From Microbacteriaceae bacterium PS02070 (GTDB lineage: Bacteria; Actinomycetota; Actinomycetes; Actinomycetales; Microbacteriaceae): a DNA stretch of 64,000 nt. Positions within the stretch are counted from its first letter, which is position 1; each line of letters begins with the position of its first letter. The stretch covers positions 124,001 to 188,000 of the forward strand of contig JASCPE010000004.1 of NCBI GenBank assembly GCA_029959865.1, given 5' to 3'. The notes under the pieces are model-generated. The model did no database searches. It was given only the letters and a program-made list of their open reading frames with translations, and was not told the DNA's origin. The translations under genes were made by a program, and so were the position numbers. Shown here piece after piece: positions 46,226 through 55,209 of this stretch.

Positions 46226-48772
46226 CTACTGCGCGTCACGCTCCTGAACAGCGAGCGCGCGCTCCACGCCCGCAAGATTCTCGTTGACGAGCCGTCGCAG
46301 GGCAGCAGGGGCATCCGGATGCTCCGTCAGCCACGTGCGGGTCGCGTCCCGCAGAGCCACGTCCGCGAGGCCGGCCGGGTACAAGCCCACGATGAGGTAG
46401 TTGGCGATCTGGTAGGTCCGGTTGTTCCAGATCGGCAGCAGCATGTCGAAGTAGTCACCGACGAACTCGCGGAGTGCGGACACCCCGGCCGGGTGCGTGA
46501 ACCCCAGCGCGGAAGACCGCACGAGCGTGTTGGGAAGATCGTCCGACTCGATCAGAGACGCCCAGGCGGCACGCTTCGCATCGACCGCCGGCAGAGCCGC
46601 CTTGGCCTGCGCGGCGAACTCGCCGCCCTTCGCGGTGTTATCGGCGTCGCGCGCGGCGTCGACCTGTTCAGCGGTGACAAGACCGCCCGCGGCGAGTGAG
46701 ACCAGGAGTGCCCAGCTCAGGTCGGCGTCGATCTCAAGACCCGGCAGTGTGAGATCGCCGTCACGCAGCGAGCGAACGGTCTCCCACTGCTGGGGGACGG
46801 CAGCGGCGGAAGCGAACGCGGTCGTGAACTGGAGCTGGTTGTCACTGCCCGGCTCGGCGTCCTGCGCGAGCTGCCACAGTGCATCGGCGACCCGCACCCG
46901 GGTGCGCGTGCGGCTCTCCGGGGCGACGTAGTTATTCGCCGCGAGTTGGAGCTGAGCGAGCGTGGTGCGCACCGTGGTCGACTCGGTCTCGGACCCAATG
47001 TTCTGGAGCACGAGGTCGATGTAGTCACTCGGCGAGGTCTCGGCGTCACGGGTCTGGTCCCACGCGGCGCCCCAGACGAGCGAGCGCGCCAGCGGGTCGG
47101 AGATGTCGCGCAGGTGCTCGATCGCGGTCTTGAGGGACGGCTCATCCAGGCGGATCTTTGCGTACGCGAGATCGTCATCGTTGAGGAGCACGAGATCCGG
47201 GCGGGTGACTCCACGCAACTCGGGCACTTCGGTCAGGTCGCCGTCGACATCGATCTCCACGTGGTGGACGCGCTCCAGAGCACCGTTTTCGAGGCTGTAG
47301 AAGCCCACGCCGAGCCGGTGCGGCCGGATCGTCGGGTAGTCCGCAGGAGCGGTCTGGACGATCGCGAATCGGGTGATCTTGTTGTCGACATCGGTCTGGA
47401 TCTCCGGGGAGAGCGTATTGACCCCGGCCGTCTCCAACCACTTCTGAGACCAGGTCGTCAGTTCTCGGCCGCTGGTCACCTCCAGCTCAGCGAGGAGGTC
47501 GGTGAGCTCCGTGTTGGACCAGGCGTGCTTCTTGAAGTACGCCGACACTCCCGAGAAGAAGGCATCGATCCCGACCCAGGCAGCGAGCTGCTTGAGGACA
47601 GACCCGCCCTTGGCGTAGGTGATGCCGTCGAAGTTGACCTGGACGTCTTCGAGATCGTTGATCTCGGCCACGACGGGGTGGGTCGACGGAAGCTGGTCCT
47701 GGCGGTAGGCCCAGGTCTTCTCCATCGCGTTGAACGTGGTCCATGCTTCGGTCCACTCGGTGGCTTCGGCAGTGGCGATGGTGGAGGCCCACTCGGCGAA
47801 CGACTCGTTCAGCCAGAGTCCGTTCCACCACTTCATCGTGACGAGGTCTCCGAACCACATGTGCGCGAGCTCGTGGAGGATCGTGACGACGCGACGCTCC
47901 TTGACGGCGTCGGTCACCTTGCTCCGGAAAACGTAGGTTTCGGTGAACGTCACCGCGCCGGCATTCTCCATCGCTCCCGCATTGAACTCCGGGACGAAGA
48001 GCTGGTCGTACTTCGCGAACGGGTAAGGGACGTCGAACTTCTCTTCGTAGTACGCGAAGCCTTCTCGCGTCTTGTCGAAGATGTACTCGGCATCCAGGTG
48101 CTGCCACAGGCTCTTGCGTCCGTAGACACCCAGCGGGATGGTGCGGCCCGACGAAGAGACCAGCTCGGAGAACACCGACTCATAGGGGCCGGCGATGATG
48201 GCGGTGATGTAGGAGGAGATGCGGGGGGTCGGCTCGAACGCCCACGTCGCCTTGCCTTCACCGGCGGGAACGGGCTCGGGGGTGGGGGAGTTGGACACGA
48301 CCTTCCACTGCGCGGGCGCCGTGATCGTGAATTCGAAGGTCGCCTTCAGATCAGGTTGCTCGAACACCGCGAACACGCGGCGGGAGTCAGGGACCTCGAA
48401 CTGGGAGTAAAGGTAGACCTCACCATCGACCGGGTCGACGAAGCGATGCAGACCCTCACCGCTGTTGGTGTAGCGGCAGTCGGCGTCGATGACGAGCTCG
48501 TTGTCGACGGCGAGGTCGTCCAGCGTGACGCGGGAGTCCGCGTACACCTCCGCGGGGTTGAGGTCGCGACCGTTGAGATTGATGCTGTGCACTTGCGCGG
48601 CGATGAGGTCGATGAACGTCGAGGCGCCCTCGGTGGCCGTAAACCGCACGATCGTCCGTGATCCGAACACGTCGTCCCCGCGGGTGAGGTCGAGGCTCAC
48701 CTCGTAGGACTGCGTATCGAGGACGTCACGGCGCTCCTGCGCCTCGATTCGGGTGAGGTTTTCTCCGGGCAC
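46226..48772 (-). CDS. pepN: Aminopeptidase N (M1 family)
   Basis: Zinc aminopeptidase removing N-terminal residues in peptide turnover. 848 residues from GTG 48772: N-terminal beta saddle, catalytic domain with GAMENAG exopeptidase motif and HELAHMWFGDLVT (HExxH) followed by NESFAEW (third ligand Glu 18 residues on), then the ERAP1-like helical C-terminal domain. An ATG at 48805 is in frame, but GGAG lies 7 nt before the GTG and actinobacterial PepN proteins begin at PGENLTRIEA, so 48772 is preferred. A strong hairpin follows the stop. Confidence 0.95.
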   Translation of the reverse strand: MPGENLTRIEAQERRDVLDTQSYEVSLDLTRGDDVFGSRTIVRFTATEGASTFIDLIAAQVHSINLNGRDLNPAEVYADSRVTLDDLAVDNELVIDADCRYTNSGEGLHRFVDPVDGEVYLYSQFEVPDSRRVFAVFEQPDLKATFEFTITAPAQWKVVSNSPTPEPVPAGEGKATWAFEPTPRISSYITAIIAGPYESVFSELVSSSGRTIPLGVYGRKSLWQHLDAEYIFDKTREGFAYYEEKFDVPYPFAKYDQLFVPEFNAGAMENAGAVTFTETYVFRSKVTDAVKERRVVTILHELAHMWFGDLVTMKWWNGLWLNESFAEWASTIATAEATEWTEAWTTFNAMEKTWAYRQDQLPSTHPVVAEINDLEDVQVNFDGITYAKGGSVLKQLAAWVGIDAFFSGVSAYFKKHAWSNTELTDLLAELEVTSGRELTTWSQKWLETAGVNTLSPEIQTDVDNKITRFAIVQTAPADYPTIRPHRLGVGFYSLENGALERVHHVEIDVDGDLTEVPELRGVTRPDLVLLNDDDLAYAKIRLDEPSLKTAIEHLRDISDPLARSLVWGAAWDQTRDAETSPSDYIDLVLQNIGSETESTTVRTTLAQLQLAANNYVAPESRTRTRVRVADALWQLAQDAEPGSDNQLQFTTAFASAAAVPQQWETVRSLRDGDLTLPGLEIDADLSWALLVSLAAGGLVTAEQVDAARDADNTAKGGEFAAQAKAALPAVDAKRAAWASLIESDDLPNTLVRSSALGFTHPAGVSALREFVGDYFDMLLPIWNNRTYQIANYLIVGLYPAGLADVALRDATRTWLTEHPDAPAALRRLVNENLAGVERALAVQERDAQ

Positions 48773-48841
48773 GAATTCGCTCCAAGGGTTGGGGGCAATC
48801 TGCATGAGCGGGCCGCTTCGCCCGTTCGCAACCCGCCCAGC

Positions 48842-50518
48842 CTACGCCGATCCCGCGGCATCCTCGCGTCGCACGTGGCTTCGCGCGTGTTCGATGGCGG
48901 CGGGCATGTCGCTGAAAAGATGCTTGTGGTGGCGCAGTGCGCGGAGCACTCCGACGGTGCGGAGGAGCTCGGCGTGCCGGGGCTGTATGCCTTTGATGAG
49001 CACCGTCACCCCGCGACGCTCGAGCGAGCGGACAATGTCCTCCAGGATGTGTGCGCCGGTGGCATCGACCAGCTCGATCTGCGACATCCGCAGGATGACG
49101 ACCGAGACGCCGTCCAGCGCGTGCACCTCGTCGAAGAGCCGATCGGCTGCGGCGAAGAACAGCGGGCCGTCGAAGCGGATAGTCGCGATTCGTTCGTCGC
49201 CTGGCTGTGGCTCGCCGTCGATCGGCTCGCGGTGGATGCCGCTCGATCGGGACAGAGCGCGGATCGCGACAATACCGGCCACCACGACGCCGATGATGAC
49301 GGCCACGATGAGGTCGAAGGCGACGGTGATGATCGCGGTGAGAACGAATGCGAGGGCGTCGGCCCGGGTCGAGCGCAGGATCGTCGAGACGGTCGAGAGG
49401 TGCACCATCCGTACGGCTGTGACCATGAGCACTCCGGCGAGCGCCGCCAGTGGAATCTGCCCGACCGGGCCCGCGGCGATCAGCACGACGAGAAGAAGGA
49501 TGGCCGCATGGGTGATCGCGGCGAGTCGGGTGCGTGCTCCCGAGCGGACATTGACCGCCGTGCGGGCGATCGCTCCGGTCGCGGGCATGCCCCCGACCAG
49601 GGACGCACCGAGCGAGGCGATACCCTGCCCGACGAGTTCGCGGTCGGGGTCGTAGCGCCCGGTATCTGCCATCGACGCGGCCACCCGAGCCGAGAGAAGC
49701 GATTCGATCGCCGCCAGGGCGGCAACCGTGACGGCTGCACTGAGGAGATCCATGATCGCGTCGGGCGCGATGGCGGGCAGGTGTGGGACCGGGAACGAGG
49801 ACGGGAGCGTCCCGATGCGCGCCAGGGGATTCGGCACGATCGCCGCGATGATCGTCACGATAACGATCCCGACGAGCGAACCGGGGATCGAGCGATGGAT
49901 ACGCGGCGCGATCACCATGCATGCGGCCACGACCGCGACGGCGCCGAGCGACCACGGGAGGTAGGCAGGGTCGAGTTCGAGCGTCGACTGGGCCGCGGCG
50001 ACGAGCGCGTTGGAACTGTGGTCGCCCGCGGCGCTCTGATGAGGCGAGGAGACGAAGGGAATCTGCTGGGCGAAGATAATGATCGCGATTCCGAGAGTGA
50101 AGCCCTCGATCACCGGCCAGGGGATGAAGGAAACGGCACGGCCGAGTCGGAGGAGTCCGGCACCGAGCACCAGGATGCCCGCGAGGAGCGTCACCGCGGC
50201 CACCGCTCCGGCACCGTGCGTCGCGACGATGGGGACAAGGACGACGACCATTGCCCCGGTCGGTCCCGACACCTGCACGTTCGACCCACCGAAGACGGCG
50301 GCAAGGACGCCCGCGACGATGGCCGTCACCAGACCCGCTTCGGCGGTCAGACCCGACGAGATGCCGAATCCGAGCGCGAGCGGGAGCGCCACGATGCCGA
50401 CGGTGACGCCCGCGAGGAGGTCCGTGCGCCACGTCCGCCCCAGCGCAACATAGTCCGCGCGAGACGGGAGAAGGGACTGCAGCGACCGAGCGAACTTCCC
50501 TGCGCGACCCGTGCTCAT
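48842..50518 (-). CDS. SulP (SLC26) family inorganic anion transporter with STAS domain
   Basis: A 558-residue transporter for sulfate, bicarbonate or similar anions. N-terminal region with the SulP signature DLLAGVTVGIVALPLALGFG and VSGPTGAMVVVLVPIVA, about 12-14 helices to residue 420, then a cytoplasmic STAS domain (ATIRFDGPLFFAAADRLFDE, ILRMSQIELVDATGAHIL) that couples transport to regulation. ATG 50518 overlaps the stop of the upstream ArsR gene by ATGA. The anion is unknown; a gamma-carbonic anhydrase lies 4 kb away, but not in the same operon. Confidence 0.94.
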   Translation of the reverse strand: MSTGRAGKFARSLQSLLPSRADYVALGRTWRTDLLAGVTVGIVALPLALGFGISSGLTAEAGLVTAIVAGVLAAVFGGSNVQVSGPTGAMVVVLVPIVATHGAGAVAAVTLLAGILVLGAGLLRLGRAVSFIPWPVIEGFTLGIAIIIFAQQIPFVSSPHQSAAGDHSSNALVAAAQSTLELDPAYLPWSLGAVAVVAACMVIAPRIHRSIPGSLVGIVIVTIIAAIVPNPLARIGTLPSSFPVPHLPAIAPDAIMDLLSAAVTVAALAAIESLLSARVAASMADTGRYDPDRELVGQGIASLGASLVGGMPATGAIARTAVNVRSGARTRLAAITHAAILLLVVLIAAGPVGQIPLAALAGVLMVTAVRMVHLSTVSTILRSTRADALAFVLTAIITVAFDLIVAVIIGVVVAGIVAIRALSRSSGIHREPIDGEPQPGDERIATIRFDGPLFFAAADRLFDEVHALDGVSVVILRMSQIELVDATGAHILEDIVRSLERRGVTVLIKGIQPRHAELLRTVGVLRALRHHKHLFSDMPAAIEHARSHVRREDAAGSA

Positions 50519-50874
50519 GACACTGCGTCCGCGTGGCGCCGCGCGTCCGCGAGAAGGTCCGATTCGGAGCGGAGCACGGTGACCAGGAGCGTGCGGGCCA
50601 CGCGGAGGAGTTCGGAGACGTCGGCCGAGGTGAGTCGGTAGTAGACGTGGCTTCCGCGTCGGTCTGAGTCGACCAGTCGGTGGCGCCGGAGCACAGCGAG
50701 ATGCTGAGAGAGGTGTGATGCTTCCAGTCCGGTCTCCTCGCCGAGCGCCGCCACTGTGAGCTCGGGAGTCTGCGACAGCAGCTCGAGGATGCGGATCCGG
50801 TAGGGGTGTGCGAGACCTTTGAAGAGGTTCGCTTTGACCTCGTAGAGGGGGCGGTCGTCGTGACTCAATGGCAT
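50515..50874 (-). CDS. ArsR/SmtB family winged-helix repressor
   Basis: A 119-residue regulator from ATG 50874: NLFKGLAHPYRIRILELLSQ, then recognition helix in LGEETGLEASHLSQHLAVLR, wing RRGSHVYYRL. The metal-binding ELCVCD motif of arsenic/metal sensors is absent, so the ligand is not a classic ArsR metal site. Coupled to sulP by ATGA, it presumably represses the transporter. A palindrome overlapping its own start codon looks like the operator. Confidence 0.9.
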   Translation of the reverse strand: MPLSHDDRPLYEVKANLFKGLAHPYRIRILELLSQTPELTVAALGEETGLEASHLSQHLAVLRRHRLVDSDRRGSHVYYRLTSADVSELLRVARTLLVTVLRSESDLLADARRHADAVS

Positions 50875-50888
50875 GATGAAGCCATCAT
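50873..50888. promoter_or_regulatory. ArsR operator candidate
   Basis: Inverted repeat ATGATG-AAGC-CATCAT overlapping the start codon of the arsR-sulP operon, well placed for autorepression. Confidence 0.5.
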
Positions 50889-50950
50889 ATCGTGGCGGAC
50901 GCTCACCGTAGGGGTGACCGTGTGGCGACAAGGGCTGCGCGCGGCGCTCC

Positions 50951-50956
50951 TAGAAT
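50951..50956 (+). promoter_or_regulatory. -10 box TAGAAT for rpiB
   Basis: TAGAAT ends 7 nt before ATG 50964; no Shine-Dalgarno for that ATG, so a leaderless mRNA is likely. Confidence 0.5.
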
Positions 50957-50963
50957 GAACGTC

Positions 50964-51515
50964 ATGCGAATCCATGTGGCGACCGACCACGCCGGGCTCG
51001 AGTTCTCGAAGCGGCTGCGTGACCATCTCTCTGAGGAAGGTCACGAGGTCATCGATCACGGGCCGCTCGAGTATGACTCTCAGGACGACTACCCCGCCTT
51101 CTGCATCCGCGCCGCTCAGGCTGTCGTCGCGGATCTCGCCGAAGGGAGTGAGGCGCTCGGGGTCGTCTTCGGTGGTTCCGGCAACGGAGAACAGATCGCT
51201 GCGAACAAGGTCCGCGGCATCCGTGCTGCTCTTGTCTGGAATGAGTCCACCGCGTCGCTCGCCCGCGAGCACAACGATGCCAATGTGATCGCCATCGGTG
51301 CGCGCCAGCACACGTTCGATGAGGTGGCCGAATTCGTCGACCTCTTCATCGCGACACCGTTTCCCGGCGAAGAGCGCCATGTGCGCCGAATCGAACAGAT
51401 TGCCGCGTACGAAATCGACGGCAGTCTCCTCCCCGATCCTCGTGTGGCACCCTCGAGCGAGGCCGCAGACGTCACCGCCGCCCAGACGAGTTCCTTCGAC
51501 CCGGAAGCGGGCTGA
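50964..51515 (+). CDS. rpiB: Ribose-5-phosphate isomerase B
   Basis: Interconverts ribose-5-phosphate and ribulose-5-phosphate in the pentose phosphate pathway. 183 residues: MRIHVATDHAGLEF start, DYPAFCIRAAQAVV, the phosphate/anion loop GGSGNGEQIAANK with Ser instead of Cys as in the actinobacterial RpiB class that uses a Glu base, and AREHNDANVIAIGARQH with ligand His/Arg. ATG 50955 is also possible. It overlaps the glycosylase gene by TGATG. Confidence 0.94.
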   Translation: MRIHVATDHAGLEFSKRLRDHLSEEGHEVIDHGPLEYDSQDDYPAFCIRAAQAVVADLAEGSEALGVVFGGSGNGEQIAANKVRGIRAALVWNESTASLAREHNDANVIAIGARQHTFDEVAEFVDLFIATPFPGEERHVRRIEQIAAYEIDGSLLPDPRVAPSSEAADVTAAQTSSFDPEAG

Positions 51516-52507
51516 TGCCCGAGGGCCATTCCGTCCACCGGATCGCACGTCAGTTTGATCGGAACTTCGTCGGCCGTCGTATCCGGGCGAGCAGTCCACA
51601 GGGCCGGTTCGTTGACGGTGCGGCCGTGCTCGATGGTCGCGAGGTCGAACAGGTCCGCGCAGTGGGCAAGCAGATGTTTCTGCTCTTCGACGGCGAGACG
51701 TGGTTGCGGGTGCACCTGGGCATGTACGGCGCGTGGGACTTCGCGGGCGAAATCGTGGTGGATCCCACGATCGCATCGGCGAACGGCCGGATGGGTCAGA
51801 CGAATCAGCGCGGTACCGACCTGGCCGTCTTCGATTCGGCAGGCGAGAACTCACTCGCAAGTATCGGAGCCCCCCGTCGTGCTCGCGGTCATGTCCGGAT
51901 GAGCGAGCAGACCACGGGACTCGACGAATCGGACGACGCGTGGCCTCCACCCGTTGTCGGTCAGGTCCGGCTGCGACTGCTCACCGAGGTTACCTGCGCC
52001 GACCTGCGGGGACCGACCGCGTGCGAGCTCCTCACCCCCGACGAGGTGATCACCGTCATCTCCAAACTCGGCCCGGATCCGCTCGTGGTCGATGCCGCCG
52101 AGGGGGAGGAGACCTTCGTCACACGTGCGGGAGGCAAGCGCACGCCGATCGGTCTGCTCCTGATGGACCAGACGGTCATCAGCGGGATCGGAAACGTCTA
52201 CCGCGCGGAGCTCCTCTTCCGCCACCGGCTCAACCCGCACACCCCAGGGCGGGATGTCCCCCAGGAGGTACTGCGCGCGCTGTGGCGCGACTGGAGCCAT
52301 CTTCTCGTCATCGGTGTGGAGACCGGGCAGATGATGACGATGGACGACCTCGACCCTGAGGCATACCGCCGGGCGATGGCAAGTCGCGACGACCGCCACT
52401 GGGTCTACCATCGGGCCGGCCTGCCGTGTCGTGTCTGCGGCACGCACATTCTCCTGGAGGAGATGGCCCACCGGAAGCTGTATTGGTGTCCCTCATGTCA
52501 GGCCTGA
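51515..52507 (+). CDS. Formamidopyrimidine/endonuclease VIII-family DNA glycosylase (Fpg/Nei)
   Basis: A 330-residue base-excision enzyme starting MPEGHSVHR with the catalytic Pro2 and Glu3 of the H2TH glycosylase/lyase family; the MPEGHS variant occurs in actinobacterial Nei-type proteins. H2TH region with RTPIGLLLMDQTVISGIGN (Asn of the GxGN motif), and a C-terminal zinc finger CRVC ... CPSC. At about 330 residues it is longer than typical Fpg by some 50. Coupled to rpiB and overlapped by the amidohydrolase gene downstream. Confidence 0.93.
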   Translation: MPEGHSVHRIARQFDRNFVGRRIRASSPQGRFVDGAAVLDGREVEQVRAVGKQMFLLFDGETWLRVHLGMYGAWDFAGEIVVDPTIASANGRMGQTNQRGTDLAVFDSAGENSLASIGAPRRARGHVRMSEQTTGLDESDDAWPPPVVGQVRLRLLTEVTCADLRGPTACELLTPDEVITVISKLGPDPLVVDAAEGEETFVTRAGGKRTPIGLLLMDQTVISGIGNVYRAELLFRHRLNPHTPGRDVPQEVLRALWRDWSHLLVIGVETGQMMTMDDLDPEAYRRAMASRDDRHWVYHRAGLPCRVCGTHILLEEMAHRKLYWCPSCQA

Positions 52508-53994
52508 CCCGCGGCGAGTCGGTCGCGGTCATCGCAGATGCGAGGCTGACCGGCATTGACCGGCACGATCCGTTCGGCGACGACCCTGTCGATCTGCACC
52601 TCGCCGGCGGGATCGTGACCGACATCGCTCCGGCGGGCGCGTTGCCGCGTCGCGGTGCGGTCGTCTCCGCGGACGGCGGCTTCGCGATGCCGGGGTTGTG
52701 GGACCATCACGTCCACACCGTCCAGTGGGCGATGCTTGCTCAACGCGAGCCGCTCTTGCCCGCCGAGTCCGCGGCGCACGCGATCACGATCATGGCGCAC
52801 GCGCCGCTCTTGCCGGACGGTCGGCGCGTGGGGAGCGGGTTCCGCGATGCCCTCTGGCCGGATAGCCCCACTCGTGCGGCGCTGGACGCCGCGACCGGCG
52901 GGATTCCCACCTACATGATCAACGCGGACGTGCACAGCGTCTGGCTCAACAGCGCCGCGTTCGCACGGGAGGGGATCGCGCCCACGGAGGACGGGATCCT
53001 GCGGGAGGGGCCGGCATTCGAGGTGTCGCGACGCTTGAACGCGGTTGATCCACTCGTGGGCGATCAACTGGTGGATCAGGCGCTTCGTCGTGCGGCCGAG
53101 CGTGGCGTCGTCGGCATCACCGACATGGACATGGCGTGGAACGCCGAGGCGTGGCACCGCCGATTGGGGGGCCAGAAACCCCTGACCCGGGTCCGCTTCG
53201 CCGTCTACCCCGACCTGCTGGAGCGCGCACTGGCCGAAGGCTGGAGCACGGGAGACTCGGTCGATCCGGAGGGTCTCGTGCAGATGGGGCCGCTGAAGGT
53301 GATCTCGGATGGCTCCCTCGGCACACGCACCGCCGCGTGCTCGCACGGCTACGCGGGTGATCCGCACAACCACGGAGTCCTGACCGTGCCCGCTGACGAA
53401 TTGGTGCGGCTGCTCACCCGCGCGGCCGGCGGGGGGATCGCGTCTGCCGTGCATGCCATCGGTGACATCGCGAACTCGGCCGTCTTGGATGCCTTCGCGA
53501 CCTCCGGTGCGTGGGGCACGATCGAGCACGCGCAGTTGGTGGCGCACCGCGACTTTGTGCGGTTCGCCCGTCTGGACGTCGGCGCCAGCGTCCAGCCCGA
53601 GCACGCGCTCGATGACCGCGATCTGAGCGATCGGGAGTGGGCCGATCAAACGGCGATGTCCTATCCGCTGCGTTCGCTGCACGACGCGGGGGCGAACCTC
53701 CTGTTCGGATCGGACGCTCCGGTCGCGGTCCTGGACCCGTGGGCGGCGATCTCGGCGGCGGTGACACGAACGCGAGACGGCCGCGCGCCCTGGCACCCAG
53801 AAGAGGCGGTGTCGGCTGGAGTCGCTCTCGCGGCATCCACCGAACGGGGCTCACAGAGCGGGTTCGCTCTCGAGCCTGGAGACACTGCGGATGTCATCGT
53901 CACCGAGTATGACCCGCTCGCAGATCCCGCGCGTCTCCGGGACATGCCCGTCTCGGCGACGGTGGTCGCCGGACGCATCGCGCACCTCAGCTGA
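52495..53994 (+). CDS. Amidohydrolase of the YtcJ-like family
   Basis: A 499-residue metal-dependent hydrolase: N-terminal beta segment with VHLAG-like composite, the first metal motif WDHHVHTVQW near residue 77, HAIGDIANSAVL (third ligand His), IEHAQLVAHRD (fourth), and SDAPVAVLDPWAAISAAVTR with the catalytic Asp. Relatives are usually labelled exoenzyme regulatory protein or YtcJ amidohydrolase; the substrate is unknown. ATG 52495 lies within the end of the glycosylase gene (GTG 52486 is an alternative), so it is read in the same operon. Confidence 0.86.
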   Translation: MSGLTRGESVAVIADARLTGIDRHDPFGDDPVDLHLAGGIVTDIAPAGALPRRGAVVSADGGFAMPGLWDHHVHTVQWAMLAQREPLLPAESAAHAITIMAHAPLLPDGRRVGSGFRDALWPDSPTRAALDAATGGIPTYMINADVHSVWLNSAAFAREGIAPTEDGILREGPAFEVSRRLNAVDPLVGDQLVDQALRRAAERGVVGITDMDMAWNAEAWHRRLGGQKPLTRVRFAVYPDLLERALAEGWSTGDSVDPEGLVQMGPLKVISDGSLGTRTAACSHGYAGDPHNHGVLTVPADELVRLLTRAAGGGIASAVHAIGDIANSAVLDAFATSGAWGTIEHAQLVAHRDFVRFARLDVGASVQPEHALDDRDLSDREWADQTAMSYPLRSLHDAGANLLFGSDAPVAVLDPWAAISAAVTRTRDGRAPWHPEEAVSAGVALAASTERGSQSGFALEPGDTADVIVTEYDPLADPARLRDMPVSATVVAGRIAHLS

Positions 53995-53998
53995 ACGA

Positions 53999-54032
53999 CA
54001 AGAGGGCACGTGCCGAAGCACGCGCCCTCTTG
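53999..54032. terminator. Bidirectional terminator between amidohydrolase and dps
   Basis: Stem CAAGAGGGC/GCCCTCTTG continuing (one A-C mismatch) into CGTGC/GCACG with loop CGAA. It ends both convergent genes. Confidence 0.8.
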
Positions 54033-54046
54033 TGGGTGAACTCAGC

Positions 54047-54532
54047 TCACTCGGAGATGTGAGCGCTCAAGAACCAACGGTCCTTGTCGAGGTCCTGCTT
54101 GATCGCGATGGCGACGTCCTGGCTGGTGAGGTCAACCTCGTCGAGACCATCGATGGCAGCCTGCACATCGGCGAGGACGACATCGATGTCGGCGACGACG
54201 TCGGCGACGATCGCGTTCCACTGCGTGAAGCCTGCGGGCACCTCGGACGGCGTCGTCTTGGACGCGATCGTGGCAAGGCGGGCATCGACCGGGAGGCCGA
54301 GAGCGACGATGCGCTCTGCGGCGAGGTCAGCGGACGCCTGCGCGTGCTCGACGACCTGGTCGAGGAGCTCGTGGATGCTCAGGAAGTTGGAGCCACGCAC
54401 GTTCCAGTGGGCCTGCTTGCCGTTGACGGCGAGAGCCTGGAGTCCGAGAACCACGGGGGTCAGGAACTGTGCGGTGCCGGCGGCTGCTTCGGGGTCGGTC
54501 GACGTGGCGGAAACGGTCTGTGTCTTAGTCAT
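54047..54532 (-). CDS. dps: Dps family ferritin-like DNA-binding protein
   Basis: Dodecameric iron-storing protein that oxidises Fe2+ with H2O2 and protects DNA. 161 residues from ATG 54532: four-helix bundle with HWNVRGSNFLSIHELLDQV providing the intersubunit ferroxidase ligands (His, Asp), AERIVALGLPVDARL, and KQDLDKDRWFLSAHI. The N-terminal tail TKTQTVSATSTDPEAA is short and barely basic, so DNA binding may be weak. AGGAGG stands 6 nt before this ATG and directly touches the earlier ATG 54538, deciding the start. Confidence 0.95.
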   Translation of the reverse strand: MTKTQTVSATSTDPEAAAGTAQFLTPVVLGLQALAVNGKQAHWNVRGSNFLSIHELLDQVVEHAQASADLAAERIVALGLPVDARLATIASKTTPSEVPAGFTQWNAIVADVVADIDVVLADVQAAIDGLDEVDLTSQDVAIAIKQDLDKDRWFLSAHISE

Positions 54533-54636
54533 GCTCATCCTCCTGGTGGCATTGAAATCTCTACGTTGGTTGTAACGCTACTCAGCCTGAAACATTCCGC
54601 AAGCAAGCCCAGGCTCGGCTTACTGCCGCGCAACGG

Positions 54637-54642
54637 TAGGGT
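54637..54642 (+). promoter_or_regulatory. -10 box TAGGGT for leaderless gamma-carbonic anhydrase gene
   Basis: TAGGGT ends 6 nt before ATG 54649; no Shine-Dalgarno. Confidence 0.5.
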
Positions 54643-54648
54643 TTTCGC

Positions 54649-55182
54649 ATGACTGTCGCCGATGACGCCACTGTCCGCTCGCTGGGTGAACTGCAGCCCC
54701 ATGTTTCGGATTCCGCCTACGTCGCTCCGGGTGCGCGGATCGTCGGCAACGTCGAGCTTCAGGAGGACTCCAGCGTCTGGTACAACGCGGTGGTGCGCGC
54801 AGACACCGACCGCATCGTCCTTGGCCGAGGCAGCAACCTTCAAGACAATGTGTCGGTGCACGTGGACCACGGGCACCCGGTGACGATCGGCGAAAACGTC
54901 TCAGTGGGTCATAACGCCGTCGTACACGGCTGCACCGTCGGTGATGGCTCGTTGATCGGGATGGGGAGCGTCATTCTGTCTGGCGCCGTCATCGGGAGCG
55001 GTTGCCTGATCGCCGGGGGAGCGGTCGTCCTGGAGGGAACCGTCGTTCCGGACGGCTCGCTCGTGGCGGGTGTTCCCGCGAAGGTCCGCCGTGCACTCAC
55101 CCCCGAGGAGAGGGAGGCGCTGCTCCGCAACGCCGAGACCTATCGCACCCTCCTGACCCGCCACGCGGCGACGGAGTCCTAA
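54649..55182 (+). CDS. Gamma-carbonic anhydrase-like hexapeptide-repeat protein
   Basis: A 177-residue left-handed beta-helix protein (LbH) with isoleucine-patch repeats such as VAPGARIVGNVELQED and VGDGSLIGMGSVILSGAVIG. Zinc-ligand histidines are all present: VHVDHGHP (two positions used) and VGHNAVVHGC. C-terminal helix (TPEEREALLRNAETYRTLL) typical of the family. Reversible CO2 hydration is expected but many such proteins are inactive in vitro. Leaderless from TAGGGT. Confidence 0.9.
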   Translation: MTVADDATVRSLGELQPHVSDSAYVAPGARIVGNVELQEDSSVWYNAVVRADTDRIVLGRGSNLQDNVSVHVDHGHPVTIGENVSVGHNAVVHGCTVGDGSLIGMGSVILSGAVIGSGCLIAGGAVVLEGTVVPDGSLVAGVPAKVRRALTPEEREALLRNAETYRTLLTRHAATES

Positions 55183-55197
55183 CTGGTTCCTCCCCGG

Positions 55198-55203
55198 TAG
55201 ATT
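55198..55203 (+). promoter_or_regulatory. -10 box TAGATT for the 53-residue membrane protein gene
   Basis: TAGATT ends 6 nt before ATG 55210, immediately after the carbonic anhydrase stop region. Confidence 0.5.
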
Positions 55204-55209
55204 CGCGTC

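Noticed and set aside
48875..50641. Long plus-strand frame across sulP
   Set aside because: Antisense shadow with extreme Asp/Arg/Gly composition; SulP and STAS motifs are on the minus strand.
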